From Symsagittifera roscoffensis (lineage: Eukaryota; Xenacoelomorpha; Acoela; Convolutidae): a stretch of DNA of 64,000 nt. The translations under genes and the position numbers were made by a program. The notes under the pieces are model-generated. The model ran no database searches. It was not told where the DNA came from and saw nothing but the letters and a program-made list of their open reading frames with translations. Shown one piece after another: positions 45,001 to 52,190 of the stretch; the first letter of the stretch is position 1; the number at the start of each line of letters is the position of its first letter. The stretch lies in assembly GCF_963678635.1 (NCBI RefSeq), contig NC_087066.1, positions 23,281,996 to 23,345,995 of the forward strand, written 5' to 3'.

Positions 45001-46433
45001 CATTTCAGTGTGATTCAAATCAATTTTTTTTGCTATCACGGTGAAAAAAAAAACATGCTTTTTTGAAAAACTGAATTCTTCGAAAATAATTGAAATAATT
45101 TATTATTGATTTATTACATGCAAACGCACATGCCAGATGTTAAAGATTTCAAGAAAAAGATCTGCATAAAATGGATTTTGAGCTCCAGAAAATTAAATCA
45201 TAGAAAGTCATAAATATATAAGATTAAGAGCAAAAACTTATGTAACAAATCAATTGTCCATAAAAATCAAGTATTGATCTCAAAGGTATACAATGAAGTC
45301 ATAGAAGACTTAGATTACGCCAACACCCCCTCAGGAATTCCACCACCTGACTAACCAAAGGATCCCCCCTTTGATATTATTTCATGACAGCCGACCGACG
45401 ATAAAAATTTTTAGAAGACGCATTTGATTTTAAGAGACGCATTTTTTAAGAGACGCAAGATCAATTGAATATTATTTAAAACGAATTTAGATTCAATTTT
45501 TTCAGTGTAGGTTGGTTTTTTTCAGATCAAATTACATTTTATATTTTAAATCAATCACAAATTGGCCTGTATACCAAAAACTTATGTAACAATTCAATGG
45601 TACATAAAAATCAAGTTTTGATCTCAAAGGTATGCAATGAAGTCATATAAGACTTAGATTACGCCAACACCCCCTCAGGAATTCCACCACCTGACTAACC
45701 AAAGGATCCCCCCTTTGATATTATTTCATGACAGCCGACCGATAATAAAAGTTTTTAGGAGACGCATTTGATTTTAAGAGACGCATTTTTTAAGAGACGC
45801 AAGATCAATTGAATATTATTTAAAACGAATTTATATTCATTTTTTTCAGCGTAGGTTGGTTTTTTTCATATCAACTTACATTTTATATTTTAAATCAATC
45901 ACAATTTGATCTGTATACCTTTTTCATGATAACACCTATCTCAATTCAAACTTGTCAGTGCGGGAACGCTGGATCGCCCACGAAAATTTGCAATCTATGA
46001 ACAAAAACCTTTTGAAAATAACGACCAAAAAATTATGATTTAGACAACATTTTAAGAACAGCTTCAAAGCGCTGTTTTTGTGTCTTTTTGAGAATTTGCC
46101 TTCAAAGCAGATGATTCTGGCAAAAAAGCTGCCTAATAATGCTTAGGGGGAGCTCAGAATTTTTATTTGGTTATGGATTTTATACACAAATCAAGATTAA
46201 ACGAGTCCGCCGAGAAAAAATTTCGTTGGGGGGACACAAAGGTATCCAATTGCTCACTTACTTTTTTGTCGCTTGTCTGACAGATGCGTGGACCTTTGGT
46301 TGAGAAGTTGTATACCTTCATTGTCATATCCTGCAGTTTGCTAGACCAATAAGATGTAAGCATTGATATTAGAAATAGTTGATCAGCATTTTGATAGTGC
46401 ATCTGAATCTTTAACGTAAACGAATTTACCTCC
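17741..46433 (-). CDS. Receptor-type protein tyrosine phosphatase, single catalytic domain (gene span, 5' end missing)
   Basis: Ten exons on the minus strand (46433-46262, 40891-40563, 31593-31384, 30284-30150, 30072-29988, 23282-23195, 22225-22110, 18924-18757, 18554-18253, 18038-17741) join with compatible reading phase to encode about 630 residues. It removes phosphate from phosphotyrosine at the plasma membrane. Visible parts are an extracellular segment, one transmembrane helix ([19 protein letters not shown]), the phosphotyrosine loop [19 protein letters not shown], the WPD loop as WPDFG, the P-loop [10 protein letters not shown] and the Q-loop [12 protein letters not shown]. Catalytic Asp, Cys, Arg and Gln are all kept, so it should be active. 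There is no second (D2) domain; a basic 70-residue tail follows. The extracellular part just outside the membrane has a pattern like the SEA-like domain of IA-2/phogrin, but the catalytic domain is not IA-2-like. I therefore give no symbol. Confidence 0.9.
18253..18554 (-). CDS. Phosphatase exon, WPD loop and catalytic P-loop
   Basis: 302 bp, acceptor TTTATTTCAG|T, donor GGCCAG|GTTATT. Encodes [13 protein letters not shown] (general acid Asp kept; Phe where His is common) and [19 protein letters not shown] (nucleophilic Cys and Arg kept), then IVASLRSA. Confidence 0.95.
18757..18924 (-). CDS. Phosphatase exon, KCNQYWP segment
   Basis: 168 bp, acceptor TTTTTTGCAG|T, donor GATGTG|GTAGGC. Encodes [19 protein letters not shown] and a following [12 protein letters not shown] strand pair, the standard beta region ahead of the WPD loop. 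Confidence 0.9.
19045..19572. repeat. Dispersed inverted-repeat element, copy c (about 19160-19572)
   Basis: Left end GGCAAAGAGTCAAAGAACGC and right end CTACGTTCATTGACTCTTG are inverted repeats of each other. Interior has the TGCTGTTCGATAGTGGA block at about 19428 shared by copies e, f and g. Lies in the phosphatase intron between exons at 18.9 and 22.1 kb. Confidence 0.55.
19573..20212. other. Intronic sequence, no gene
   Basis: AT-rich with poly-A and poly-T runs; no coding stretch, no recognised repeat except weak similarity to neighbours. Confidence 0.3.
20213..20654. repeat. Dispersed inverted-repeat element, copy d
   Basis: Left block with AAGAGAACGTAAATA, interior AGCTCTTTGAATTTC, right end TTCATTACGTTCATTGC. 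Same order of landmarks as the neighbouring copies. Confidence 0.5.
20655..20965. repeat. Dispersed inverted-repeat element, partial copy e
   Basis: Lacks the left third; has GTTGCTGTTCGATAGTGGAG (about 20773), ATGCGCCTGAACAAATTTTA and the right end TATGTTCATTACCCC. Directly abuts copy d. Confidence 0.5.
21199..21661. repeat. Dispersed inverted-repeat element, copy f
   Basis: Left end CAACTAACAATTGGAGAAAA followed by GTAGGGAACGCAAAGTAA; interior TTCGCTGTTCGATAGTGGAA; right end CTACGTTCATTACTCC. The best preserved full-length copy with copy g. Confidence 0.55.
22110..22225 (-). CDS. Phosphatase exon, YIATQGPL segment
   Basis: 116 bp, acceptor TGTTAG|GA, donor CACACAG|GTACAC. Encodes [20 protein letters not shown] and TLIIMLTQ, the conserved motif block between DYINAN and the K-C-x-x-Y-W-P motif. 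Confidence 0.9.
22271..23190. other. Phosphatase intron, no other gene
   Basis: The sequence between the YIATQGPL and DYINAN exons. No ORF with family features and no clear repeat. Confidence 0.3.
23195..23282 (-). CDS. Phosphatase exon, DYINAN segment
   Basis: 88 bp encoding [12 protein letters not shown] and [10 protein letters not shown], a conserved core motif of all classical PTPs. Acceptor GGCCTAG|A. The donor is CCCAG|GCACTT: phase (G|GA completing Gly) requires this cut, so it appears to be a GC donor. Confidence 0.85.
23300..25850. other. Phosphatase intron upstream of BEL/Pao remnant, nothing recognised
   Basis: A 127-codon open stretch at 24837-25220 (plus) matches no family I know. 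It could be the eroded start of the BEL/Pao element that follows, because from about 24.9 kb the base composition becomes less AT-rich, as in that element. Confidence 0.3.
25860..26110 (+). pseudogene. BEL/Pao Gag DUF1759-like region
   Basis: One frame with two stops reads [31 protein letters not shown] and, at the end, [14 protein letters not shown]. The pattern F-x-S-x-V ... K-x-x-x-L-K-x-x-x-T-G-x-A ... L-x-x-x-F-G-x-P is the DUF1759 signature of BEL/Pao polyproteins. Confidence 0.7.
26460..26870 (+). pseudogene. BEL/Pao zinc-knuckle region
   Basis: Contains a C-x2-C-K-x-S-H-G start near 26480, [14 protein letters not shown] and [17 protein letters not shown] (26610-26665), the spaced Cys/His clusters that follow DUF1759 in BEL/Pao proteins. 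Several positions that should be Cys are changed, so the knuckles are eroded. Confidence 0.6.
27090..28550 (+). pseudogene. BEL/Pao protease-RT-RNase H debris
   Basis: [17 protein letters not shown] at 27190-27240 corresponds to the end of the BEL/Pao protease (G-W-I-V/L-x-G-P). Beyond that the RT is too broken for motif assignment by eye, though the region keeps the element's composition. Confidence 0.45.
28552..29326 (+). pseudogene. BEL/Pao integrase core end and DUF5641-like C-terminus
   Basis: [18 protein letters not shown] (28570-28622) holds the second catalytic Asp block. [12 protein letters not shown] (about 28738-28775) is the P-H-x-G-G-x-W-E-R motif with Trp changed to Cys. From 28960 a single frame with two stops reads [20 protein letters not shown], then [19 protein letters not shown] and [15 protein letters not shown], the DUF5641 tail. 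Ends TAA at 29324-29326. Confidence 0.75.
29368..29449 (+). tRNA. tRNA-like pseudogene or SINE head (Leu/Ser-type)
   Basis: A-box TGACCGAGCGGTCTAAG and B-box GGTTTGAGTCC are correctly ordered about 50 nt apart, and the 3' end CACGTGCCCA looks like an acceptor strand. The 5' acceptor strand (should be GGGCACG) is not complementary, so it cannot fold as a functional tRNA. A-box wording and long middle fit class II (Leu/Ser) tRNAs. Confidence 0.5.
29988..30072 (-). CDS. Phosphatase exon, phosphotyrosine-recognition loop
   Basis: Only 85 bp: acceptor TTGTCAG|G, donor CAG|GTGAGA. Encodes [20 protein letters not shown], the Y-x-x-V-L-P-Y-D/E-x-x-R-V loop that sets pocket depth for phosphotyrosine. 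Lies 77 nt from the previous exon, the shortest intron of the gene. Confidence 0.85.
30150..30284 (-). CDS. Phosphatase exon, start of catalytic domain
   Basis: Acceptor TTTGTAG|C, donor CCG|GTATTT. Encodes [20 protein letters not shown] and then [14 protein letters not shown], the usual helical entry and T-x-x-A-x-x-P-x-x-x-x-K/M-N-R approach to the phosphotyrosine loop. Confidence 0.85.
30300..31225. other. Phosphatase intron with poly-C run, no gene
   Basis: Contains 16 consecutive C at 30734-30749 followed by ACCCC. No coding feature. Confidence 0.4.
31231..31335. repeat. Foldback element, 37-bp arms
   Basis: 31231-31267 (starting CACGATCATCAGATGTCAT) is nearly perfectly reverse-complemented at 31299-31335, with a 31-nt spacer. 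Just to its left is CGTTCGATCCCGCAACC, similar to a tRNA B-box plus acceptor end, so the structure may be the 3' part of a tRNA-derived element. Confidence 0.65.
31384..31593 (-). CDS. Phosphatase exon, transmembrane helix and juxtamembrane region
   Basis: Acceptor GTTCTAG|A; frame gives [10 protein letters not shown] then a hydrophobic helix of about 21 residues, then the stop-transfer [13 protein letters not shown] and [17 protein letters not shown]. The 3' end is uncertain: AG|GC at 31384 gives a GC-type donor in the right phase; a weak GT donor about 16 nt further would also keep phase. Confidence 0.8.
31862..32314. repeat. Dispersed inverted-repeat element, copy g
   Basis: Left end CCAACAGACAGTTGGCAAAG with AGTCAATGAGCGCAAGTAAT, interior TTTGCTGATCGATAGTGGAG at about 32108, right end ACTACTTTCATATGCTCG. 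Lies in the intron between the transmembrane and SEA-like exons. Confidence 0.55.
33370..33705 (-). pseudogene. Integrase fragment of minus-strand gypsy element
   Basis: [15 protein letters not shown] gives the second C-x2-C of the HHCC module; after a frameshift [18 protein letters not shown] and [12 protein letters not shown] give the first catalytic Asp region. The second Asp block reads IYNNGSTF, with Asn in place of the catalytic Asp. Confidence 0.65.
34475..34684 (-). pseudogene. RNase H domain of minus-strand gypsy element
   Basis: [20 protein letters not shown] matches the RNase H block F-x-x-x-x-D-A-S-x-x-G-x-G-x-x-L-x-Q, with the first Asp kept and Ala-Ser changed to Cys-Gln. YHDILNA upstream fits the RT-RNase H connection. 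Confidence 0.65.
35400..37970. other. Phosphatase intron, probable eroded 5' half of the minus-strand gypsy element
   Basis: Keeps the T-rich plus-strand bias but shows no readable motif. A 60-codon minus stretch at 37293-37111 and a 73-codon plus stretch at 36514-36735 have no recognisable features. Confidence 0.3.
37975..38560. repeat. Direct repeat A (about 580 bp)
   Basis: Shares CATATCGAACGAGTAAAGTG-like start, GGGCTACTAAT/GAGCTACTAAT, GTGAACAATTTGAA, AAGAGTACTGTTTGTCG and a 3' ATTATTATGAT-rich end with 39840-40370, in the same order and orientation. Confidence 0.55.
39257..39729. repeat. Tandem array, four copies of a 118-bp unit
   Basis: Units begin GCAGCAGCACAGTGG at 39257, 39375, 39493 and 39612 and end CTTGGCGAT; they differ only at a few positions in an A/T run. 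Near identity means very recent amplification. Not a CRISPR array: repeat units abut with no spacers. Confidence 0.9.
39840..40370. repeat. Direct repeat B
   Basis: Partner of 37975-38560 (see that entry). The pair brackets the 118-bp tandem array. Confidence 0.55.
40563..40891 (-). CDS. Phosphatase exon, SEA-like membrane-proximal ectodomain
   Basis: Acceptor TATTTTAG|GAT and donor CG|GTAGTA give 109 codons plus 2 nt, in phase with the exon at 46262 and with the transmembrane exon. Residues such as [15 protein letters not shown] and a later [17 protein letters not shown] resemble the beta-alpha pattern of a SEA/ME domain (I-x-F-x-I-x-x-P ... L-E-x-x-x-G-L-x-I-x-x-G-x-G). Contains sequon NIS near its start. 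Confidence 0.65.
40900..41830. other. Phosphatase intron upstream of LINE, no gene
   Basis: Overlapping open stretches on both strands at 41121-41721 (up to 101 codons) have no family features. Base composition is less AT-rich from 41.3 kb on, so this could be eroded LINE 5' sequence. Confidence 0.3.
41840..42185 (+). pseudogene. LINE PHD-like Cys-rich domain
   Basis: ATG at 41840 begins [18 protein letters not shown], then a [19 protein letters not shown] and, after another stop, FFCIQCIPE. The C-x2-C ... C-x2-C-x2-C ... C-x2-C spacing is PHD/RING-like, as found in ORF1 of several LINE clades. Confidence 0.55.
42790..43660 (+). pseudogene. LINE reverse transcriptase fragment
   Basis: [20 protein letters not shown] and LLNDVENAF (42930-43045) match the RT blocks Q-x-G-V/C-x-x-G-x-E-x-x-x-H and D-x-x-N-A-F. 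Further on a block for G-D-P-L-A-M-A is damaged (about 43195-43225), and KWYAD (43276-43290) is the Y-A-D-D catalytic box with the second Asp lost by an indel or substitution. Confidence 0.65.
44180..44312 (+). pseudogene. LINE C-terminal tail
   Basis: [20 protein letters not shown] followed by a short Lys-rich stretch ending QKLAEK. The E-x-x-S-F-x-P-x-x-F-x-x-x-G-G-x-x-P pattern is the conserved C-terminus of several LINE RT proteins. Confidence 0.6.
44313..45231. other. Phosphatase intron, no gene
   Basis: No coding or repeat feature identified apart from short homopolymer runs. Confidence 0.3.
45232..45919. repeat. Tandem duplication, two 344-bp units
   Basis: 45232-45575 and 45576-45919 are nearly identical, both containing TTACGCCAACACCCCCTCAG and three GAGACGCAT-type short repeats. 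No coding capacity. Confidence 0.85.
46262..46433 (-). CDS. Phosphatase exon, extracellular segment
   Basis: Acceptor GGGTTTCAG|G and donor AAA|GTAAGTG bound 172 bp open in one frame (1 nt + 57 codons), ending in phase 0 as needed by the next exon. It encodes [20 protein letters not shown] with an N-glycosylation sequon (NFS). Family not recognised from this exon alone; assignment to the phosphatase is from strand and phase only. Confidence 0.55.
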
Positions 46434-46458
46434 CTGAAACCCAAAGATGTTGACAAAC

Positions 46459-46842
46459 TGGAACCAGTTTTAAATTAGTATTTATATCCAATTATATTAT
46501 TGATATAACTATCTCTATAAAATATTATCAACTAAACAATCATATTCCATCACTAACATTGACACTCATTTGTAAGTGCTGTAACAACTTGTAGCTTCAG
46601 CGCCAGAACAACTTGAATAAATCTTAGACTAAAGTTGTTCCTTCTGGATAAACTCCAAGAACTAACTCGCAAAAACCAGTATACACTAGGTCTATTGAGA
46701 CTAGGAGATACAGGAGTAAGATTAAAGTTGGTATTAGACTAAGAAGTTGCACGAACCTATCCAGCCGAAAATAAGATATAAGCGTAACGAACAGACGGTG
46801 TACCTTATCTGAAATAACTCTATGAGTATAGTACATCACTCA
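46459..46842 (+). repeat. 5' LTR of LTR element copy 2
   Basis: TGGAACC...ACTCA, colinear with 13797-14206 (see that entry). Starts 26 bp from the first base of the phosphatase exon at 46433 on the opposite strand, so its left edge abuts the splice acceptor region of that exon. Confidence 0.75.
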
Positions 46843-46844
46843 TC

Positions 46845-46862
46845 TGGTGCGACCAAAAGTCT
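46845..46862 (+). promoter_or_regulatory. Primer-binding-site-like sequence
   Basis: TGGTGCGACCAAAAGTCT begins 2 nt after the LTR end. TGG complements the CCA of a tRNA and the spacing is the usual one. The primer tRNA cannot be named by eye. Confidence 0.5.
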
Positions 46863-48423
46863 CGAACAAGGCCTTAACTAACCTAGGTTTAGATAATTGG
46901 ACTTAGAATTAGACAGCTGCAAAATTGCAAAATGTTTGATGGAATAGACAATTTAAGAGAAATGTCTCAACGTCTCAATAAATCTACGCCAAAATTCCAA
47001 ACAATACGAGAATTACCAAGTATTGCTTGAAGACCGAGATCACGGCGTGAGCAACGTTTAGACAACGGACCGATCTTCTATTTGATTGTACGACGAAAAC
47101 CGCAACAATTCAGAATACTTTATGCAGTGATTTTACGTTTTCATTTATTAACATGAAAACTATTTGAAGATTTTTTCTTCATGAAACTAATAAGTGCCTT
47201 ATAGCCTATTAAATAAAATAATAACGACCAATAAGAAGGTGCACAAATCGTTCTTTCGAAAAATCTGCTGTAAAATATTTTGGAAGCTTTTGAAACAAAT
47301 AGTTTATTGAATAAAAAATACAAAAATTAATTGTTAGAAAATTTAAACGTTAGTTTCACTAAATTAAATACAGAATTACTGCTTCTCAAGAGGTCAGTTT
47401 TGCTTTATCCCAGCTTCATCGCCTAAAACATAACCAAAAGTTTTCAAAAAAAATTAACCTCATTTGAATTCTAACTTAAAACTCTTAAAACTTTTTTTTA
47501 ACTTAAATTTCTACATTAAATTTTATCAAGGCTTGTCATTGATTTTCATTAAATCATGTTTCATTACAAAAACAAATCCTCCAGGCTTTCCCTGTATCCT
47601 TAATTCAACTTAATTTAACCTTTTTCACTAAAGTTATCTGATCATCAAGGCCTCCCTTGGATCAGTCAGAACAACTTTGCAACTTTGTTCTTCCCACCGG
47701 ATAATTTAAAGTGTCTAACGACCTCAAACGTCGATTCACTCTCCAGTCCTTAGAAGAGACCCAGGACTAATAAAAAAAACTAATAACCATTATATTAAAG
47801 ATAATTAGCGAAGAAAATCGGTTACTCATCCTTCACTTAAGCCCTTCCTCTTAGATGACCCAGGCTAAAACACTTATCAATACTAGTAAGTTTTAAAACA
47901 GTATCTAACAATCTACTTGTGCTCTAATTATAAGTGAACCTTGTGGTTTAAAATACTATTCTCCAAGCCTTGATCACAAGTCATACCCTTAGGTAAGATT
48001 GAGGAAGATCATCATATATCAAAATCTAGTCGCGAAAAAGTAAAAAATCATTCTCACGAACTGATATACTCTCTCTCCAACCCTTCTACCACAACAAACT
48101 ATGCCCCAAGTTAAGATAACCACACAAAAACCGTAAGAACTAATAGTTTAGGAAATAGAAACTCTAACCTCCGAGTATTGCATCCATCATCCTAAACCGT
48201 ATGTCAAAAGATAATTTAGGCAGTAAGCAAACAAACTTATTACACAACTGCTTAATGAAAAAGGAAATATATTTTATTGAAGAGGTAATTACAACGCATA
48301 GACAAACATTAGGATATACCAGATCAAAAAGACAAACACGAAAAAAGACAATAATAGCAAAATAAAAACAAAATTTTGAAAGAAGATTTTCAAAAACACT
48401 TAACGCAATTTCAGAATCAGAAA
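46863..48423 (+). other. Leader of LTR element copy 2, no gene
   Basis: No ORF above about 60 codons with features. Retains A/C-rich sense bias in part. Confidence 0.35.
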
Positions 48424-49541
48424 CAACAACAATATAAAAAGTTCAAAGTCTAAAAAATTCAATAGATAAGAATAACCCGATAAAACAATATAGAGAAACC
48501 TGAGAAAAAAATATAGAATAACCCGAGAAAAATAAACTTCTGACTGAGAACCTACATCACCATCATCAATTAAAGGTAAACGGAGAATCAAAAAGTCATA
48601 CATTGAAAAACCAGTACAACTGTATAATTAGAATCAACCAATAAGACTCATTGAAAATTACTTACTAACAGTTTTATGATACAACAAACGATCGAATACG
48701 ACAAAAATTTTGACGATAACACGAAACTTCCCTTTACTATCCATCCACAAATTTATCTCGCTCGAGGACAAGTACAATTTTGTCACAAACTAATTGTAAA
48801 ATTATTCGAAAAAGGAAAAAGTCCATGCAAACAGAAATTTACCGAAATGAGGATAAAAAAAGCAAATTTTTGATCACTATATTAAAGGCATATGTAATAT
48901 TACTTCATATTACGGTATAGCCACTATCGAAATTCTACCACCACAACCAAACCAAACAATACATTAAATACAAACAGATGACATAGATATAGAATTCTCA
49001 AAAGTCTTCACAGTATATATAAAAAAGTATTTTAAAATTCACAAAAAGCCATTTCAGTTTTTAAAATGATGTTTTCTCTGTTATTCATGGTTATATATCT
49101 ACATTAGAGCTGAAACAAACACAAAATGAACCACCACTTCAAACATCCCGACACTCAACTGTAAGACAAGAAATTTATCTTTTCTCAAAATTTTAGATAC
49201 AAAACTTCTCTAACACTGACATATCAAAGAATGTTAAACAAGACCTACAACGAATACTAGCATGGCTTATAATTGATTATTTTGTCCACAACATTGATTC
49301 CATTTCAACGACAAGAATTTTGACGATAAACTTTGATTCTGCAAATTCATTCAGAATTTGATTCGACAAACTTTGATTATGCGTTTACCTTTAATTGATG
49401 ATGGTGATGTAGGTTCTCAGTCAGAAGTTTATTTTTCTCGGGTTATTCTATATTTTTTTCTCGGGTTTCTCTATATTGTTCTATGGGGTTATTCTTATCT
49501 ATTGAATCTTTTAGACTTTGAAGTTTTTATATTGTTCGGAT
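48424..49541. repeat. Inverted repeat with about 170-bp arms in copy 2 leader
   Basis: 48424-48596 on the minus strand and 49371-49541 on the plus strand encode the same peptide frame (RLPLIDDGDVGSQSEVYFSR and onward), with a few differences. The arms are separated by about 775 bp that contains a 65-codon plus ORF (48676-48873). The right arm runs on into the Gag leader. Confidence 0.75.
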
Positions 49542-50015
49542 GATGAAACTATTCTAGAAGATCAAACAGATTGTTTTTGGAACCCTGATTGGTCTCATTT
49601 TTCATTTATTAATATTTTAACCAATATATCAAGCGCAGCAATTACCACTATTTCTTTGCATAATGGATATAGAAGAATAACACATCTTACAATCGATACC
49701 ACACCTTTAAATTATAACACAATGTCCACAGATAGAACAGGAAAAAACAGCTTGATCTCCACATTTAATAACACACAAGAAACCCTTAAAAGAACAAAAA
49801 ATATCACACAACAAGATATTCAAACCCCATCACATTTTATTAATGAAGAACTAGTTGAAAAACCGCCGACATCAACAGAACAAAGCATTTATCCCATTCA
49901 TCATACACTTACTACACCTCATCAAAAAAACTCCATTTCCTCAGACAACCATACAATCAACAGTAGAAACATCTGTTGCCCCAAAATACTCCTAAATGGG
50001 TTACCAAACATATAG
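49518..50015 (+). CDS. Unrecognised 165-codon ORF upstream of Gag in copy 2
   Basis: Open stretch with an acidic start (DDETILEDQTDCFWNPDW), a short hydrophobic part and a long Thr/Ser/His/Asn-rich tail. No recognised domain. It may be the N-terminal part of Gag or a leader protein, its frame being broken before the Gag core at 50704. Confidence 0.3.
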   Translation: MKFLYCSDDETILEDQTDCFWNPDWSHFSFINILTNISSAAITTISLHNGYRRITHLTIDTTPLNYNTMSTDRTGKNSLISTFNNTQETLKRTKNITQQDIQTPSHFINEELVEKPPTSTEQSIYPIHHTLTTPHQKNSISSDNHTINSRNICCPKILLNGLPNI

Positions 50016-50703
50016 ACCAACAACGAAATTACGACAAGCAAATGAACAAAAACTTCAAATAGAGTAATTTTTCAGACCTTAATTATTTTTTTTTTTGCAA
50101 AACAAAACAAAATAACAAAAACCTCTAATATAAGAAGTCAAAATCAACCGCAAATCACAATGTTACAACCAACAGATACCACAACAAGCCCCTCACTCAG
50201 TTTTTTCTAATAATAAACAACGAACTACAACAGAAACTCCGTTTTTCAACAAAATGAAAATATAACTAAAAAACAGTTCACTAGAAATCAATTTATTATT
50301 CGGAAGATGAGGACTACTTCAATCAAAACCAAATAATTTTTACTATTAATCTACGAAACGACAAATGGAAAATTGACCAACCAGACCCTACTTATCAATC
50401 AGATAATTTTGAACCTTATACACGAAGTGAACAAACAGGACAGTCAAGACAAGTCTTTCCTCCGAGACAAAGCATAGCATCATACAATAATAATTTCCAA
50501 TCCTAAAATTCTTTGATTACTCAAAATTACCAACCAAATCAAATGCAAAATGAAATTCCATTATCATTTTACTTGCAACTACACGAAATCACAAAAACCC
50601 AACTTACAAAGTTTTCTCAAGTACCAAATGCAACAGAATCACTCCAATTGACTATGAATCCCTACTATATGGGTGAATAATCAATATCTACAATAAACTA
50701 TTT

Positions 50704-51114
50704 ATGGTATTCACAGGAACAGACCCTGAATACTCAGTAGAAGACTATTTAATTGCAGTCACAGCTTACTTAATCTTAAATATAAAACTTGAACCAGTAA
50801 AAACGGCAAATCATCAAAATTGGATAGATGGACGTACAGATCTAATCCATACCACAATTAATGGCGCAGCCCAAAAATGGTTTTCAGTTTTACCTGTAGA
50901 CATTAAATTAGACTGGAAAAGGTTCACACAAGAATTTTCAAAAAGGACTCTGAAAAAAATAAACAAACATCAAAGATTTCTTTGCAATGAATTTCGTAAA
51001 CTCCCCATTGAAACAATTAAGCAACTCGCAGTCAGAATTGAAAAGTTAGTAAGAAAAATATATTCCCCTGATACGCACGATTACAAAAATACGAAAATGA
51101 CAGAAGTCTTATAG
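50704..51114 (+). pseudogene. Gag core domain of copy 2
   Basis: 136 codons with the Retrotrans_gag pattern: FTGTDPEYSVEDYLIAV, then NWIDGRTDLIHTTI, GAAQKWF, and FTQEFSKRTL, followed by ETIKQLAVRIEKLVRKIYS. The W-x-x-F-x-x-x-F spacing is that of gypsy capsid domains. Ends at a TAG; the rest of Gag continues in other frames. Confidence 0.7.
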
Positions 51115-51410
51115 ATTACTCTAACACCACAACTACGTAAAATAGCAAAAAAAAGAAAGCATCACATCCATCATCAATTCGAGAACCCAATGTAGATTTC
51201 GGAAAACTAGTAGATAAAGTAGAACAAGCTGGAAACACTATGAAATTGGAGAAACAGAAAAATTAAAATTACTATACGTAAACAATATTCAAACAAGAAC
51301 CTTGCAAATAAATAATATACATGACTCTGACATTGAATTAGCAGAAACAATCACTCAAATATTAAATATTTACGAAAAGAGACGAATTTTCAAAAATAAA
51401 CCATCATCCA

Positions 51411-51480
51411 AAAAATGATGCAATTATTTTCGTAGATATGGACATAGCAATGCTGAATGCAGACAAAAACAACAGGATAA
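51411..51480 (+). pseudogene. Gag zinc knuckle with a lost cysteine
   Basis: Directly after a TGA the frame reads CNYFRRYGHSNAECRQK. A CCHC knuckle should be C-x2-C-x4-H-x4-C; the second Cys is Phe (TTT where TGT is expected), while Cys, His and the last Cys keep exact spacing. Confidence 0.65.
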
Positions 51481-51499
51481 TCGAAACAAACCACAGACA

Positions 51500-52190
51500 C
51501 ATGGCAAACAAAACAATTTATCAATGCATGAAACACTGCCAAAATCTACCAAACAAAAACAATCATAGTAACAATAAGTCAGGAAAACCACTTCCAGATA
51601 AATATAACAATTATAAACAATTATCAATTTAACGCAATAACTTTCGCGGAAGATCTCCAGACCGAAAAAAATGACGACATTTTTCACAAAACAGATACAG
51701 CAGATCAAATAGTCAAAACAATCAATATTGCAATTACTACTTAAGATCAAATTCAAACAGAGGTATTTATTCAAATTATAACAAAAATCGTTCCCATTCA
51801 AATCCTAGGAACAGATGTTTTGTAATGATCGTTCCAGACTTTCCTCATAAAGTCGAAACCGAAATTATTCAAGCAAAAGAAATAGACATAACTCTAATAA
51901 TAGATTGCGAAACTATTCAAATAATAGACCAAATCACAACAATAACTACAACAGATCCCGTGACAAATCAAGTAACCAAAACAAAAAAACCCGAATCGAC
52001 ATGCAAACTATTCTCAGTCACCACATAGTATCAACACTCAATATACAAGCTCACAACAAAACTACAGAAGTAGTACACCTAGGCATCAAAGACAAATTAA
52101 CTAAGTACAATTAACCGAAGAAACTCGATCAGACCCTCCCGTTATTGACAATACAGAAAGTTCGGAATTACAGTTAAATCAAATACATTG
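51500..52190 (+). pseudogene. Gag basic tail of copy 2
   Basis: Colinear with 1-705 of this window, including the SGKPLP block and the acidic TEETRSDPPVIDNTESSELQ motif near 52110-52170. Overlapping frames show the same Arg/Asn/Ser-rich low-complexity region. Confidence 0.6.

Noticed and set aside
48400..48603. Hydrophobic 67-codon minus ORF as a membrane protein gene
   Set aside because: It is one arm of the inverted repeat; the same hydrophobic reading appears on plus at 49358-49543 and both derive from element leader sequence.
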